From: Thalassobaculum litoreum DSM 18839
GTDB lineage: Bacteria; Pseudomonadota; Alphaproteobacteria; Thalassobaculales; Thalassobaculaceae
Assembly (NCBI RefSeq): GCF_900102465.1
Contig: NZ_FNBW01000008.1
Span: forward strand, 186,001-250,000
Direction of reading: 5' to 3'
DNA: 64,000 bases
Shown here: positions 51,589 through 61,045 of the stretch, piece after piece
Layout of the letters: each line of letters starts with the position of its first letter
Position numbering within the stretch: position 1 is the stretch's first letter
Position numbers and translations under genes: made by a program
The notes under the pieces: generated by a model
The model's input: only the letters and a program-made list of their open reading frames with translations
Databases searched by the model: none
Told to the model about the DNA's origin: nothing

Positions 51589-54261
51589 TTAGAAGTTCAG
51601 CGAGATGTTGCGGTGCTCGGAGCTGCACGAGGCGACGTACAGGGCGACCTCGCGCGGCAGCCTCGCCTGCTGGCGCAGGCCGATCGTGTCGTCGATCGCG
51701 TCCTCATAGGCCTCCACCTGCGGCAGCAGGGCGTCGGACGCCTCAGCCCGCCAGGCGATGTCGGCCTCCAGTGCTGCGACGGCCTCGGCATGCTCGGCCA
51801 GTGCCTGGTCGGGATCCGGCTGCCTGGTGTTGGTGGTCCGCAGCTCGCGGCGGGCCTTCGACAGGGCCGAACGGATGTCGCCCGCTCCCTCGATGTCGCC
51901 GACCCGGCCTTCGACCGCCTGGATCTCTTCCATCGCCACTTCCGGATCCTTGGTGCGGATGGTGTCCGCCAGAGCCTTGATCTCGCTCTCGAGTGCGACG
52001 AGTTGGTCGGCGCCCCGCAGGACCCGCATGAAGGTCTGGATCGGCTCGTAGGCGTTGTCGACGACGCGGCGGTAGTTCAGATAGGCCCGCTTCTCCTCGG
52101 AGAGCAGCTTCTTGAATTCGCCGTGCACCTGATCCCAGTTGCTCGGCATCTCGGACATCAGGGTTTCTTTTTCTGCCGTCAGTTCCTCTGCCCGGTTTTG
52201 CAGCCGCTCGATGTCCTCGACTTCGTCCGGCGCCTGGCGCTGAAGCTGACCGGCCCGGCGCTGGGCGGCTTCCAACTCCTCGGCGTTGCGGCGCAGGGCC
52301 GCCTCGATCCGGCGCACCTCGGTGCGAACCGGATCGTAGGTTCCTGCAGCGGCGGCGATCGCCGCGCTGGTGGCACGCGCGTCGTCCAGGGCCTGGAAGG
52401 CGTTCTCGGCTCCGTTGACGGCCCGGGTCACTTCGCCCGCAACCGTCTTCGGAACGCCGGACAGATCCCAGCCCTTGGCGGTCTGGATGGCGGAGCGGAT
52501 GGTATCGCCCTCTTCCTGGAACGCCTGGTACACGTACTCCTCGATACAGGCCTGCAGGCGGGGGTTCTGCGGCGGCGGCGCGGTCTCGCCGAGCAGCGAG
52601 AGACGCGACGGCAGATAGTTCACCAGCGGCGGGTTGGCGCCGACGATCAGCAGCGCGATGAGCTGCAGGGTGATGAACGGCACCACGCCCTTGTACATGT
52701 CCAGGGTCCGCACGGCCGCCGGAGCGACGCCGCGCAGGTAGAACAGGGCGAAGCCGAAGGGCGGGGTGAGGAACGAGGTCTGGATGTTCAGGCCGATCAT
52801 CACGCCAAGCCAGACGGCGGTGATGTTGGCGGACGGGTCGGCAAGCAGGATCGGCGCCACGATCGGCACCACGACGACGGCGATCTCGATGAAGTCGAGG
52901 AAGAAGCCGAGGACGAAGATCACCGCCATGACGATGATGAACTGGGCCCAGAACCCGCCGGGCAGACCCAGCAGGAACTCCTTCACGAGCTCCTCGCCGC
53001 CGAAGCCGCGGAAGGCGGCGGTCAGCATGGCGGCGCCGAGCAGGATGATGAACACCAGCGAGGTTGTCTTCGCCGTCTCCATCATCACGCCTTGCAGCGT
53101 CTCGTTGGTCCGGTAGGTGCGGATCAGGCTCCAGACGACGCCGATCAGGAACACCACGGTGGCGATGACCGCCAGGGTGACGCCGAGCTGATCCGACGGG
53201 CCGTGGATCGCCCGGATGTTGACGTGCCAGACGCTGGTGATGATCAGGATGGCGACCACTGCGCCGCCGGCCAGGATCGCCGGCCAGTAGGTCCGCGCCT
53301 TGCCGTCGTAGAGGCGGTAGCCGGCCATGACCGTGGCGCCGACCGCGCCGATGGCGCCGGCCTGGTTCACCGTCGCGATGCCGGTGATGATCGAGCCCAG
53401 CACCACGAAGATCAGAGTCAGCGGCGGGACCAGGGCGAGGGTGACGCGCATCGCGAAGCGACGGTCATAGGACCCTTCGAACGGCACCGGCGGGGCGATG
53501 TCGCGGCGGATGAAGGCCACGACGAAGATGAACAGCATGTACAGGCCGACCAGGACGAGGCCCGGGACCAGCGCGCCCATGAACATGTCGCCGGCGCTGG
53601 TGGAGGACACGGCGAACTCGCTCGGCATGGCGAACTCGCCGGTCGCCGCCTTGTACAGGTTGGTGCGCAGGCTGCTGGCCTGGTCGACCGCGTTGGAGAG
53701 CTGGTCGGCCAGGATGATCAGCACGATGGACGGCGGAATGATCTGGCCCAGGGTGCCGGAGGCGGCGATCGTGCCGGTCGACAGCCAGTTGGCGTAGTTG
53801 TTGCGCATCATCGCCGGCAGGGAGATCAGGCCCATGGCCACGACGGTCGCGCCCAGGATGCCGGTCGTCGCCGCCAGCAGCGCGCCCACGAACACCACCG
53901 AGATGCCGAGACCGCCGCGGATCGGACCGAAGAGCTGCGCCATGGAGACCAGCAGGTCCTCGGCGATCTTCGAGCGCTGCAGCATGATCCCCATGAACAC
54001 GAACAACGGGATCGCTATGAGCGTGTCGCGTTCAACCTCCCAGTAAATTCCTCGGAAGTTGGTGACGCCGGCGCTCAGCCAGTTTGTCGGCCCGCCCTGG
54101 GCGAAGAAGGCGTCCGGGTTTCCGGTCGCGAGCATGCCGGCGGCAGCGGCGAGCAGGATACTGATGATGGCCGATCCCGGCAGCGCGAAGGCGACCGGGA
54201 AGCCGGAGGCGAGAGCCCCGGCCATAAGCAGCACCAGAATGACGACGAAAAGGACTTCCAT
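51589..54261 (-). CDS. TRAP transporter large permease (DctM-like) with coiled-coil C-terminal extension
   Basis: An 890-residue inner-membrane protein, about twice the usual ~430-residue DctM. Residues 1 to ~555 hold the permease, with roughly a dozen hydrophobic segments and typical blocks such as GILGATVVAMGLISLPAM and LTPPFGFALFYLRG. They also hold extra loops at ~195-225 and ~318-390. Residues ~565-890 are hydrophilic and mostly helical, with heptad-like runs such as ALRRNAEELEAAQRRAGQLQ (coiled coil), rich in E/A/R. Such extensions occur in a subset of TRAP large permeases; this tail would lie in the cytoplasm or periplasm depending on topology. It follows the dctQ gene by 78 bases. Confidence 0.9.
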   Translation of the reverse strand: MEVLFVVILVLLMAGALASGFPVAFALPGSAIISILLAAAAGMLATGNPDAFFAQGGPTNWLSAGVTNFRGIYWEVERDTLIAIPLFVFMGIMLQRSKIAEDLLVSMAQLFGPIRGGLGISVVFVGALLAATTGILGATVVAMGLISLPAMMRNNYANWLSTGTIAASGTLGQIIPPSIVLIILADQLSNAVDQASSLRTNLYKAATGEFAMPSEFAVSSTSAGDMFMGALVPGLVLVGLYMLFIFVVAFIRRDIAPPVPFEGSYDRRFAMRVTLALVPPLTLIFVVLGSIITGIATVNQAGAIGAVGATVMAGYRLYDGKARTYWPAILAGGAVVAILIITSVWHVNIRAIHGPSDQLGVTLAVIATVVFLIGVVWSLIRTYRTNETLQGVMMETAKTTSLVFIILLGAAMLTAAFRGFGGEELVKEFLLGLPGGFWAQFIIVMAVIFVLGFFLDFIEIAVVVVPIVAPILLADPSANITAVWLGVMIGLNIQTSFLTPPFGFALFYLRGVAPAAVRTLDMYKGVVPFITLQLIALLIVGANPPLVNYLPSRLSLLGETAPPPQNPRLQACIEEYVYQAFQEEGDTIRSAIQTAKGWDLSGVPKTVAGEVTRAVNGAENAFQALDDARATSAAIAAAAGTYDPVRTEVRRIEAALRRNAEELEAAQRRAGQLQRQAPDEVEDIERLQNRAEELTAEKETLMSEMPSNWDQVHGEFKKLLSEEKRAYLNYRRVVDNAYEPIQTFMRVLRGADQLVALESEIKALADTIRTKDPEVAMEEIQAVEGRVGDIEGAGDIRSALSKARRELRTTNTRQPDPDQALAEHAEAVAALEADIAWRAEASDALLPQVEAYEDAIDDTIGLRQQARLPREVALYVASCSSEHRNISLNF

Positions 54262-54339
54262 GACGCTTTGGCTTTCCTGAGTCCGGGGCGTTCCGTATCC
54301 GGGGTCGAGACCGCGGTCGGTCGATGAATTGGCGGTCGG

Positions 54340-55368
54340 TTAGGCGGCAGCGCTCGGCGCGATCTCGCGCGCGCCGGGCTCCTGGCGGTAATTGGCGATG
54401 CTCTCCAGCACGCAGCTGGTGAACTGGACGCACATGGTCACGGCGAAGATCGCGAGGAACCCGGCCATCCAGTACTTCACATACATGCCGAAGCCGGACT
54501 GCGAGACCTCGTAGGCGAGCAGCGGGCTGTTGATGATGCTCGACTGATTCCACATGCCGAGGATCATGATCGTCCAGCACAGGAGCAGCCCCAGGAAGAT
54601 GGCGCCGATCGCATTGATCAGGCCCTTGGTCTTGTCGCTGAAGCCGGCATACAGCACATCCACGCGGACATGCCCGTCCTCGAACAGGGTGTAGGCACTG
54701 GCGAACAGGAACAGGGCGCCGTACCAGAAGCGCACCAGGTCGCCCTGGAAGGCCTGCTCGTAGGAGAACACGAAGCGGCTCAGAACGATGCCCAGCTCGG
54801 CCAGGACGACCAGCAGGGCAAGCCAGTGGAAACCGAGCGACCGGGACCGGGCGGCGATCACCAGCGCCACGATCAGCATCGGCGCGTGCACGAAGGGACC
54901 GCGGAAGCGGGATCGGCCGAGCTCGGTGCCGAGTTCGGCGCCCAGGAGCTGGTCGGCCAGCGCTTCGACCCGCAGGAAGGAGATCACAGCGTCGACCAGG
55001 CCGATCAGCAGCACGCTCCAGAAGGCGAAGCGCACGACGAAATTGGCGATGGCGGCCATCGCCATGGCATCGGCGCGCAGGTTGCGCGACGGCGACCGGG
55101 TCACGAACACGATCGCGAGGACGATGCTCAGCACGAAAAGCGCCGTCTGCAGCAGCGCCAGCACGAGCCCGGTGCCGGTCGGCCGGGGCTCGGCGATCAG
55201 CGCGAAGACGCCAGGCCATTCGAGCCAGAAGCACAGGAAATTGTTGATGACGTAGGCAAAGGCCATCGTGACGGATATCCAGCCGAAAGTGCGGATCACC
55301 GCGGTTCCGGGTCGGTATGCGTCTGCGCCCATGGCGTCCGCGTAGGCGCCGTCAGTTGCCGTGCTCAT
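54340..55368 (-). CDS. TRAP transporter small permease (DctQ-like), enlarged
   Basis: A 342-residue membrane protein, well above the ~160-200 residues usual for DctQ. It has seven or eight hydrophobic segments, and the DctQ-type part is near the C-terminus (YTLFEDGHVRVDVLYAGFSDKTKG). The extra N-terminal segments look like an added membrane bundle. It lies between the substrate-binding protein gene and the large permease gene, the normal order of TRAP operons (P-Q-M on the minus strand). Confidence 0.87.
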   Translation of the reverse strand: MSTATDGAYADAMGADAYRPGTAVIRTFGWISVTMAFAYVINNFLCFWLEWPGVFALIAEPRPTGTGLVLALLQTALFVLSIVLAIVFVTRSPSRNLRADAMAMAAIANFVVRFAFWSVLLIGLVDAVISFLRVEALADQLLGAELGTELGRSRFRGPFVHAPMLIVALVIAARSRSLGFHWLALLVVLAELGIVLSRFVFSYEQAFQGDLVRFWYGALFLFASAYTLFEDGHVRVDVLYAGFSDKTKGLINAIGAIFLGLLLCWTIMILGMWNQSSIINSPLLAYEVSQSGFGMYVKYWMAGFLAIFAVTMCVQFTSCVLESIANYRQEPGAREIAPSAAA

Positions 55369-55485
55369 GTCTAACCCTTGAGAAGGACCGGTCCGATCAG
55401 ACCGCGGGACGTTCCCGGCGGTCGAAACAGGGAGGCAGACGGAGCGCGTGCTCCGTCTGCCCCGGAAATGTCCGGCGTATCGACC

Positions 55486-56583
55486 TTAGAGGCCGAGCAC
55501 CCGGTTGCGCTGAGAGTAGTAAGCGCCTTCGGACAGCTTCATCCAGGAGCCGACATCGGCGCGCGCGGCGGCGAAGCTCTCATGGATGCGGTTGGCCAGC
55601 TCGGAGTGGGCGCGGGCCTCTTCGTAGACCTCGGCCGAGGCGTCACCGAACGCGTCATAGACGTCGTCGTTGAACTCCTTCAGCTCGACGCCGTGCTCGT
55701 TGACGAGCTTGGCGAGGTAGCGGCCGTTGTTCGCGTTGTACTCGGACATCATGACCTGGCACTCCTCGTACGCGCAGGCCTGGATCAGCAGCTGATCCGA
55801 CTTGTTCAGGCCTTCCCACCAGGTCTTGTTCATGCCGAGGGAGTCGAATCCGCCCGGCTCGTGCATGCCCGGATAGTAGTAGTACTTCGCGGCCTCGTAG
55901 AACTTCAGGAAGTAGTCGTTCCACGGACCGACCCACTCGGTGGCGTCGATGGCGCCGGAGACCAGGTTCTCGTAGATCTGGCCGCCCGGCAGGGACACCG
56001 GCGAGGCGCCCAGCTTGGCCATGACGTCGCCGCCGAGGCCCGGCATGCGGATCTTCAGCCCCTTGAAGTCCTCCGCCGAGTTGATCTCCTTGTTGAACCA
56101 GCCGCCCATCTGGACGCCGGTGTTACCGGAGGCCAGGCACTTCAGGCCGAATTCGCCGGCGAGCTCGTCCCAGAGCTCCTGGCCACCCATGAAGTGGATC
56201 CACGAACCCATTTCGTTCTCGGTCAGGCCGAACGGAACGGACGTGAAGTACGCCCAGCCCGGGTGCTTGCCTTTCCAGTAGTAGTCGGCCGCGTGGTAGC
56301 ACTGCGCGTTGCCCGAGGCGACTTCGTCGAACACGTCGAACGCACCGACGCGCTCGCCGGCGGCGAAGTACTGAACCTGGAAGCGGCCGTCGGAGACGTC
56401 CTGGATGCGCTGTGCCAGACGCTGGGCACCGGTGCCCAGACCCGGGAAGTCGCGCGGCCAGGTCGAAACCATCACCATCTCGATGCGCTCTTGCGCGATC
56501 GCCGGCGCCGCAAGGGTGGTCGATGCAGCAGCACCGCCGACCGCAGCGATGCCTGCGTTCTTGATAAATTCACGACGTTTCAT
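55486..56583 (-). CDS. TRAP transporter solute-binding protein (TakP/DctP-like)
   Basis: A 365-residue periplasmic receptor. It begins with a twin-arginine signal (MKRREFIKNAGIAAVGGAAA, cut near AIAQ), so it is exported by Tat. The mature protein has the TRAP signature with SWPRDFPGLGTGAQRLA near the start and a central EVASGNAQ... then WVGPWNDYFLKFYEAAKYYYYPG, resembling TakP-type receptors for 2-oxo acids. Ligand is inferred from family only. GGGAGCAGACAACC precedes ATG. It is the first gene of the TRAP operon, with a ~550-base upstream region. Confidence 0.9.
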   Translation of the reverse strand: MKRREFIKNAGIAAVGGAAASTTLAAPAIAQERIEMVMVSTWPRDFPGLGTGAQRLAQRIQDVSDGRFQVQYFAAGERVGAFDVFDEVASGNAQCYHAADYYWKGKHPGWAYFTSVPFGLTENEMGSWIHFMGGQELWDELAGEFGLKCLASGNTGVQMGGWFNKEINSAEDFKGLKIRMPGLGGDVMAKLGASPVSLPGGQIYENLVSGAIDATEWVGPWNDYFLKFYEAAKYYYYPGMHEPGGFDSLGMNKTWWEGLNKSDQLLIQACAYEECQVMMSEYNANNGRYLAKLVNEHGVELKEFNDDVYDAFGDASAEVYEEARAHSELANRIHESFAAARADVGSWMKLSEGAYYSQRNRVLGL

Positions 56584-57139
56584 GGTTGTCTGCTCCCTGC
56601 TTAAGGTCGTTTCTGGGACGTATGGTCAATTGAAAGCGTTGCCCCACTTAAGCTTTCCGGGGGCGATCATACCTAGCGGCGATTTTTGGTAAAGCCCAAG
56701 TGTGCACTGCGCCATGACATGATCAATGTCCACGCGAGCCGCGTCCCCCGGCCTCGTGACTTCTTGTTGGATGCTCCTTAACACGAATGCCACAGACGTT
56801 GCGACAACGAGTTTGAGTGGCCGAGTGTGGCGGTTTGCGCCCTTTTACCCATGGCGGGAAATTGGGGTTCGGATCGGAAACCACCGATCTCGCATCGCGA
56901 TGCGGCCGGGTGACGCAGATGTGCCGCCGTGGGTCGCGGAAAGCCGGTCTTTCGCAAGATTGAGTTGGTTTCACGCAGCTCTGCGCCGGGATTGAAATCC
57001 GTTGAGCTCACTCGGCTTAGGCGGCCGGGAATGGTGCGCTGCGGGAAATGTTGAGTTTCTCCTATGTTCTTTCGGAAAAATACGATAATAACTATTAAAG
57101 CGTGTATATAATGGGGCCATCCAAAATCAGGAGGCTAGC
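56584..57139. other. Intergenic region between the TRAP operon and the frameshifted gene
   Basis: 556 bases. Short open frames occur on both strands but none has a ribosome binding site or protein-like composition. The right-hand part, ~57040-57115, is AT-rich and ends with a TATAAT at 57107-57112. It must hold the divergent promoters of the TRAP operon and of the gene at 57140. I see no repeat or RNA gene. Confidence 0.5.
57107..57112 (+). promoter_or_regulatory. Probable -10 element of the gene at 57140
   Basis: TATAAT within GTATATAATGG, 28 bases before ATG 57140; AGGAGG at 57129-57134 is the ribosome binding site. The -35 region is weak. Confidence 0.55.
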
Positions 57140-57467
57140 ATGGCAGCACGCGCGGCGACCGACTCCACAAGGACCTCCGGCCATGCCGATGGCTTCGGAT
57201 CGCGCATCACGCCTGCTGTTTCGGACACCCTGGACCCCGGCCCAACCGCCGCCGTGATCGTCATCGCCCGCGCCCGGCGGCGGCTAGTCGATGCGCTGAT
57301 GGACGCGGGGCGCATCCGCTCGATCCGCTCTGCCCGCTCCGCCATCCCGGCACCCAGCGCGGAAAGCCCCCGTGCCCGCCGGTTCGAGGCCGCGGATTTC
57401 ATCGGCCTGGCGCTGACCGTCGTCGCCGGCCGTTCCGGTCTGTCGGCAGCGGTCCACGGAGCGGCGG
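57140..57467 (+). pseudogene. Apparent 5' part of an interrupted gene
   Basis: The open frame starting at ATG 57140 has an excellent AGGAGG six bases upstream, and its third-position GC and residue mix look coding up to about 57470 (VIVIARARRRLVDALMDAG, then FIGLALTVVAGRSGL). After that, the frame turns into an Arg/Gly-rich shadow and the coding look moves to the frame of 57468-58610. A single-base change near 57417-57480 would join the two. Real frameshift, sequencing error, or two overlapping genes cannot be separated here. Not recognised. Confidence 0.5.
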
Positions 57468-58610
57468 ATGTCCCGTGGCGGGCCACGCGCCCTGTCGGCC
57501 CTGTTTCGCGCGCTCGCCGACCATGGGGCGACGCCGGCGGATGCGTCCCTGCGTTTCGACGCCCCGGCCGTGCGGGGGGAACTGGTGTGTCTCGGCCGTC
57601 TGGCAGTGCTCCCGGCATCGGGCGTCGCGGCGGTCGCGGCCACGGCACCGGAGGTCGCCGGCCTGCTCTGCGATTTCGCGACGCGGGCGACGGAGGGCGG
57701 TGCGGCCGGGCCTCCCGCATGTGCGAAACGATGGTCCGGCCCTGTGGCTTTCGGCGTTGCCGCTCTGGAGAGCCGGATCGAGGCGTCGACCGTGGGGCCG
57801 GAGGGCGACAACCTTCCCGATGCCGTCGTTCTCACGCGCCTGTTTCTGCGGCGGCTGCCGGTCGGTTCCGCGGCGGCAAGGCTTCCCTGTGCCGTGGGCC
57901 GGGAGGCTCGGCCGATTGGACCCGAGCCCCGGCCGACGGTGATCCCCATCTATCCGGCGGCCGACCGGGGGCTGTTCCGCTCGATCGCCCAGTGGCGGTT
58001 GACGGGCCTGCCGCCGTCACGGCGCTGCGCCTTCGATCGGACGCTGGGCCGCCCGCTCACCCGGTGGGGCAGGGACGCCGTGACGCTTGCCACCCTGTCG
58101 GTCGGGTCGCGGGACTGGTTGGCGCTGCGGGCGGAGGCGGGCTGTTCCGACCTGCGGCTGCGCGTGGTCGGTGGGACGGCGGTGGTGCTGATCGATCGCA
58201 GTCTGGGGGCCGTGCGCGACGCGGTTCGGCAGGCGATCTGGGCGCTGGCGCGGCAGGGACGGGCCGCCCTGTCGCCGCAGGCCTGTGCCGCGGTGATGGC
58301 GGCGGCGCTCGCCTTTCACGGAGCGACGGGCCAAACCCTGGTCTGCCGGCGGCTGGACGGATCGGTTCTGCTGATGGCGGTGGAGGTCGACTGGATCGAT
58401 CCGTGGGGGACCCGGCGCTCGGACGCCGACGCGATCGACGCCATCGCCGACATGGCCCCGCTGGCCGCGATCCGTCTGCTCGACGCCGCACGGACCGCCC
58501 TGGCCGATCACCCGGCCTGCTGGAGGCTGGTCGAGGCCCGGGGGGCGGACGGCGCGCGGCAGCTCTCGGTCCGGCTCGCCGACGGCCTGCTGACGCCGCG
58601 CGAGGGATGA
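57468..58610 (+). CDS. Protein of unknown function (3' part of possibly frameshifted gene)
   Basis: A 380-residue protein of unknown function, in the frame one base ahead of the 57140 segment. It is hydrophilic with clear coding character (high GC3, sensible composition) and contains an ordered beta/alpha region (RLRVVGGTAVVLIDRSLGAV and VLLMAVEVDWIDPWG). No catalytic motif is evident to me. A GGAG six bases upstream of ATG 57468 could support initiation by itself, by coupling with the upstream frame. Ends 119 bases before aspS. Confidence 0.6.
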   Translation: MSRGGPRALSALFRALADHGATPADASLRFDAPAVRGELVCLGRLAVLPASGVAAVAATAPEVAGLLCDFATRATEGGAAGPPACAKRWSGPVAFGVAALESRIEASTVGPEGDNLPDAVVLTRLFLRRLPVGSAAARLPCAVGREARPIGPEPRPTVIPIYPAADRGLFRSIAQWRLTGLPPSRRCAFDRTLGRPLTRWGRDAVTLATLSVGSRDWLALRAEAGCSDLRLRVVGGTAVVLIDRSLGAVRDAVRQAIWALARQGRAALSPQACAAVMAAALAFHGATGQTLVCRRLDGSVLLMAVEVDWIDPWGTRRSDADAIDAIADMAPLAAIRLLDAARTALADHPACWRLVEARGADGARQLSVRLADGLLTPREG

Positions 58611-58729
58611 TCCGTCCGGTCACGCATATCCCGGTGTCTTCGCGCGGTCCGCAGCGGCGTTTCTCTTGACCTTCCCGACGCTGCGTGCAACGTGGCGGCC
58701 GTTTCCCGCTACGCACTGTTGACGCCATC

Positions 58730-60514
58730 ATGCACCGCTATCGCACCCACACCTGTTCCGACCTTCGCGACACCCATGTCGGCGAGACCGTCCGCCTGTC
58801 CGGCTGGATCCACCGCCGCCGCGACCATGGTCAGCTGGTGTTCCTGGATCTGCGCGATCACTACGGCATCACCCAGTGCGTCACCGATGTCGAGGACCCG
58901 GCCTTCCAGCAGGTTGAGAAGTACCGGCTGGAGAGCGTGGTGTGCATCACCGGCCGCGTGGTGAAGCGCAGCGACGAGACCATCAACACCAAGCTGCCGA
59001 CCGGCCAGATCGAGGTCCGGATCGACGATTTCGAGGTGCTGTCCGCCGCCGACCAGGTGCCGCTGCAGGTCAACTCCGACGAGGATGCCGGCGAGGAGAC
59101 GCGGCTGCGCTACCGCTATCTCGACCTGCGCCGCGAGCGGGTGCACAACAACATCATCCTGCGTTCCAAGGTGATCTCCTCCATCCGCCGCCGCATGGTC
59201 GAGCAGGGCTTCATGGAGTTCCAGACGCCGATCCTGACCGCATCTTCGCCGGAGGGTGCCCGCGACTTCCTGGTGCCGTCGCGTCTGCACCCGGGCAAGT
59301 TCTACGCGCTGCCCCAGGCGCCGCAGCAGTTCAAGCAGCTGATCATGGTGTCCGGCTTCGACCGGTACTTCCAGATCGCGCCCTGCTTCCGCGACGAGGA
59401 CAGCCGCGCCGACCGCTCGCCGGGCGAGTTCTATCAGCTCGACCTGGAGATGAGCTTCGTCGAGCAGGAGGACGTGTTCGCCGCCGTCGAGCCGGTGCTG
59501 GCGGGCGTGTTCAAGGAATTCTCCGACTGGACCGTGCCGGATCCGTTCCCGCGCATCCCGTACCGCGAGGCGATGCTGAAATACGGCTCCGACAAGCCGG
59601 ATCTGCGGATTCCGATCGAGATCGCCGATGTCAGCGAGATCTTCCGCGGCTCCGACTTCGCGATCTTCGCCAAGCTGGTCGAGGGCGGCGGCGTGATCCG
59701 CGCCATTCCGGGTCCCAAGTGCGGCAGCCGCGCGATCTGCGACCGCATGAACTCCTGGGCCCAGGGCCAGGGCGCGCCGGGTCTCGGCTACATGATCTTC
59801 GGCGACGGCGAGGCCCGCGGCCCGATCGCCAACCGCCTGCCGGCCGAGAAGATCGAGGCGCTGAAGGCGATCACCGGCATGGGCGACGGCGACGCCATCT
59901 TCTTCGCCGGCGGCAAGGAGCTGGAAGCGGCCAAGCTCGCCGGCCAGGCCCGCCTGAAGCTGGGCGCCGATCTCGACATCGTCGAGAAGGGCGTCTTCAA
60001 GCTGTGCTGGATCGTCGACTTCCCGATGTACGAGGCCGACGAGGGCACCGGCGTCATCGACTTCTCGCACAACCCGTTCTCCATGCCCCAGGGCGGTATG
60101 GAGGCGCTGGAGACGATGGATCCGCTGGATATCCTCGCGTTCCAGTACGACGTGGTCTGCAACGGCGTCGAGTTGTCCTCGGGCGCCATCCGGAACCATC
60201 GCCCGGAGATCATGTACAAGGCGTTCGAGATCGCCGGCTACGGCCCGGAGGTCGTGGACGACAAGTTCGCCGGCATGATCAACGCCTTCAAGTTCGGCGC
60301 CCCGCCGCATGGCGGCATCGCCCCGGGCATCGACCGTATCGTGATGATGCTGGCCGGCGAGCAGAACCTGCGCGAGGTCATCCTGTTCCCGATGAACCAG
60401 CGGGCGGAGGACCTGATGATGAACGCGCCGAGCGAGGTGCGTCCGGAACAGCTCCGCGACCTGCACATCAAGCTGGCCCTGCCGCCCAAGGCGGCGCCGA
60501 AGACCGAGGGCTAA
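58730..60514 (+). CDS. aspS: Aspartyl-tRNA synthetase
   Basis: A 594-residue class II synthetase that charges tRNA-Asp. It has the anticodon-binding OB domain at the N-terminus ([20 protein letters not shown]), the class II core with [29 protein letters not shown], split as [17 protein letters not shown], a GAD insertion domain, and motif 3 in [17 protein letters not shown]. The ATG at 58730 matches homologues; the in-frame start at 58685 would add unrelated residues. A MarR gene follows after seven bases. Confidence 0.97.
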   Translation: MHRYRTHTCSDLRDTHVGETVRLSGWIHRRRDHGQLVFLDLRDHYGITQCVTDVEDPAFQQVEKYRLESVVCITGRVVKRSDETINTKLPTGQIEVRIDDFEVLSAADQVPLQVNSDEDAGEETRLRYRYLDLRRERVHNNIILRSKVISSIRRRMVEQGFMEFQTPILTASSPEGARDFLVPSRLHPGKFYALPQAPQQFKQLIMVSGFDRYFQIAPCFRDEDSRADRSPGEFYQLDLEMSFVEQEDVFAAVEPVLAGVFKEFSDWTVPDPFPRIPYREAMLKYGSDKPDLRIPIEIADVSEIFRGSDFAIFAKLVEGGGVIRAIPGPKCGSRAICDRMNSWAQGQGAPGLGYMIFGDGEARGPIANRLPAEKIEALKAITGMGDGDAIFFAGGKELEAAKLAGQARLKLGADLDIVEKGVFKLCWIVDFPMYEADEGTGVIDFSHNPFSMPQGGMEALETMDPLDILAFQYDVVCNGVELSSGAIRNHRPEIMYKAFEIAGYGPEVVDDKFAGMINAFKFGAPPHGGIAPGIDRIVMMLAGEQNLREVILFPMNQRAEDLMMNAPSEVRPEQLRDLHIKLALPPKAAPKTEG

Positions 60515-60521
60515 GCCTCCG

Positions 60522-60944
60522 ATGGCCGGCCGTTCCTACGTCCTGCAGGAGCAGATCGGCCACCTGCTGCGCCGGGCCCACCAGCGCGCCACCCAGATCT
60601 TCCTGGAGACCTTCGAACAGGCCGGCCTGACCCCGACCCAATGGGCGGCGCTGGCCATGCTGGCGGAGGAGGGGGCGGCCAGCCAGAACGCGCTCGGCCG
60701 CATGACGGCGATGGACCCGGCCACCATCCAGGGGGTGATCCGCCGGCTTGAAGAGCGCGGTCTGATCACCCGCGAGCCGGACCCCGACGACAAGCGCCGC
60801 ACCAAGCTGCGGTTGTCGGAGCAGGGTCAGGAACTGGTGCGCGAGGTGACGGCGCTGGGCATGCGGGTGACCGAGCGGACGCTGGAGCCGCTCGATGCCG
60901 GGGACAGACGGAAGTTCCTGGAGATGCTGGCCAAGCTTTCCTGA
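60522..60944 (+). CDS. MarR family transcriptional regulator
   Basis: A 140-residue winged-helix regulator. The recognition region is ASQNALGRMTAMDPATIQGVIRRLEERGL, and the wing is REPDPDDKRRTKLRLS. The N-terminal helix (QIGHLLRRAHQRATQIFLETF) serves dimerisation. It lies 7 bases after aspS and is likely co-transcribed; the target is unknown. It precedes lysK by about 100 bases on the same strand. Confidence 0.92.
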   Translation: MAGRSYVLQEQIGHLLRRAHQRATQIFLETFEQAGLTPTQWAALAMLAEEGAASQNALGRMTAMDPATIQGVIRRLEERGLITREPDPDDKRRTKLRLSEQGQELVREVTALGMRVTERTLEPLDAGDRRKFLEMLAKLS

Positions 60945-61045
60945 CCGGCTTCCCAAGCCGCGTCGTCCACCTCTTCATTGACCCCGGCCCGCGTGCGCCG
61001 TAGCTTCCGCGCGTTTTTTCACATCCTTCCGAAGGAGCCGATCCG

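Noticed and set aside
51613-54327. 904-codon open frame antisense to the TRAP permease gene
   Set aside because: Composition (Gly/Arg/Gln/His-rich) and lack of hydrophobic structure mark it as a shadow of the high-GC permease gene.
56723-57011. Short open frames of 77-89 codons in the TRAP upstream region
   Set aside because: No ribosome binding site, unusual composition, overlapping on both strands.
57468-58669. Extension of the 57140 frame to 58669 as one 509-residue protein
   Set aside because: After about 57470 this frame is Arg/Gly-rich and shadows the coding frame of 57468-58610.
58709-60466. 585-codon open frame antisense to aspS
   Set aside because: Shadow of aspS; no start signals, no domain.
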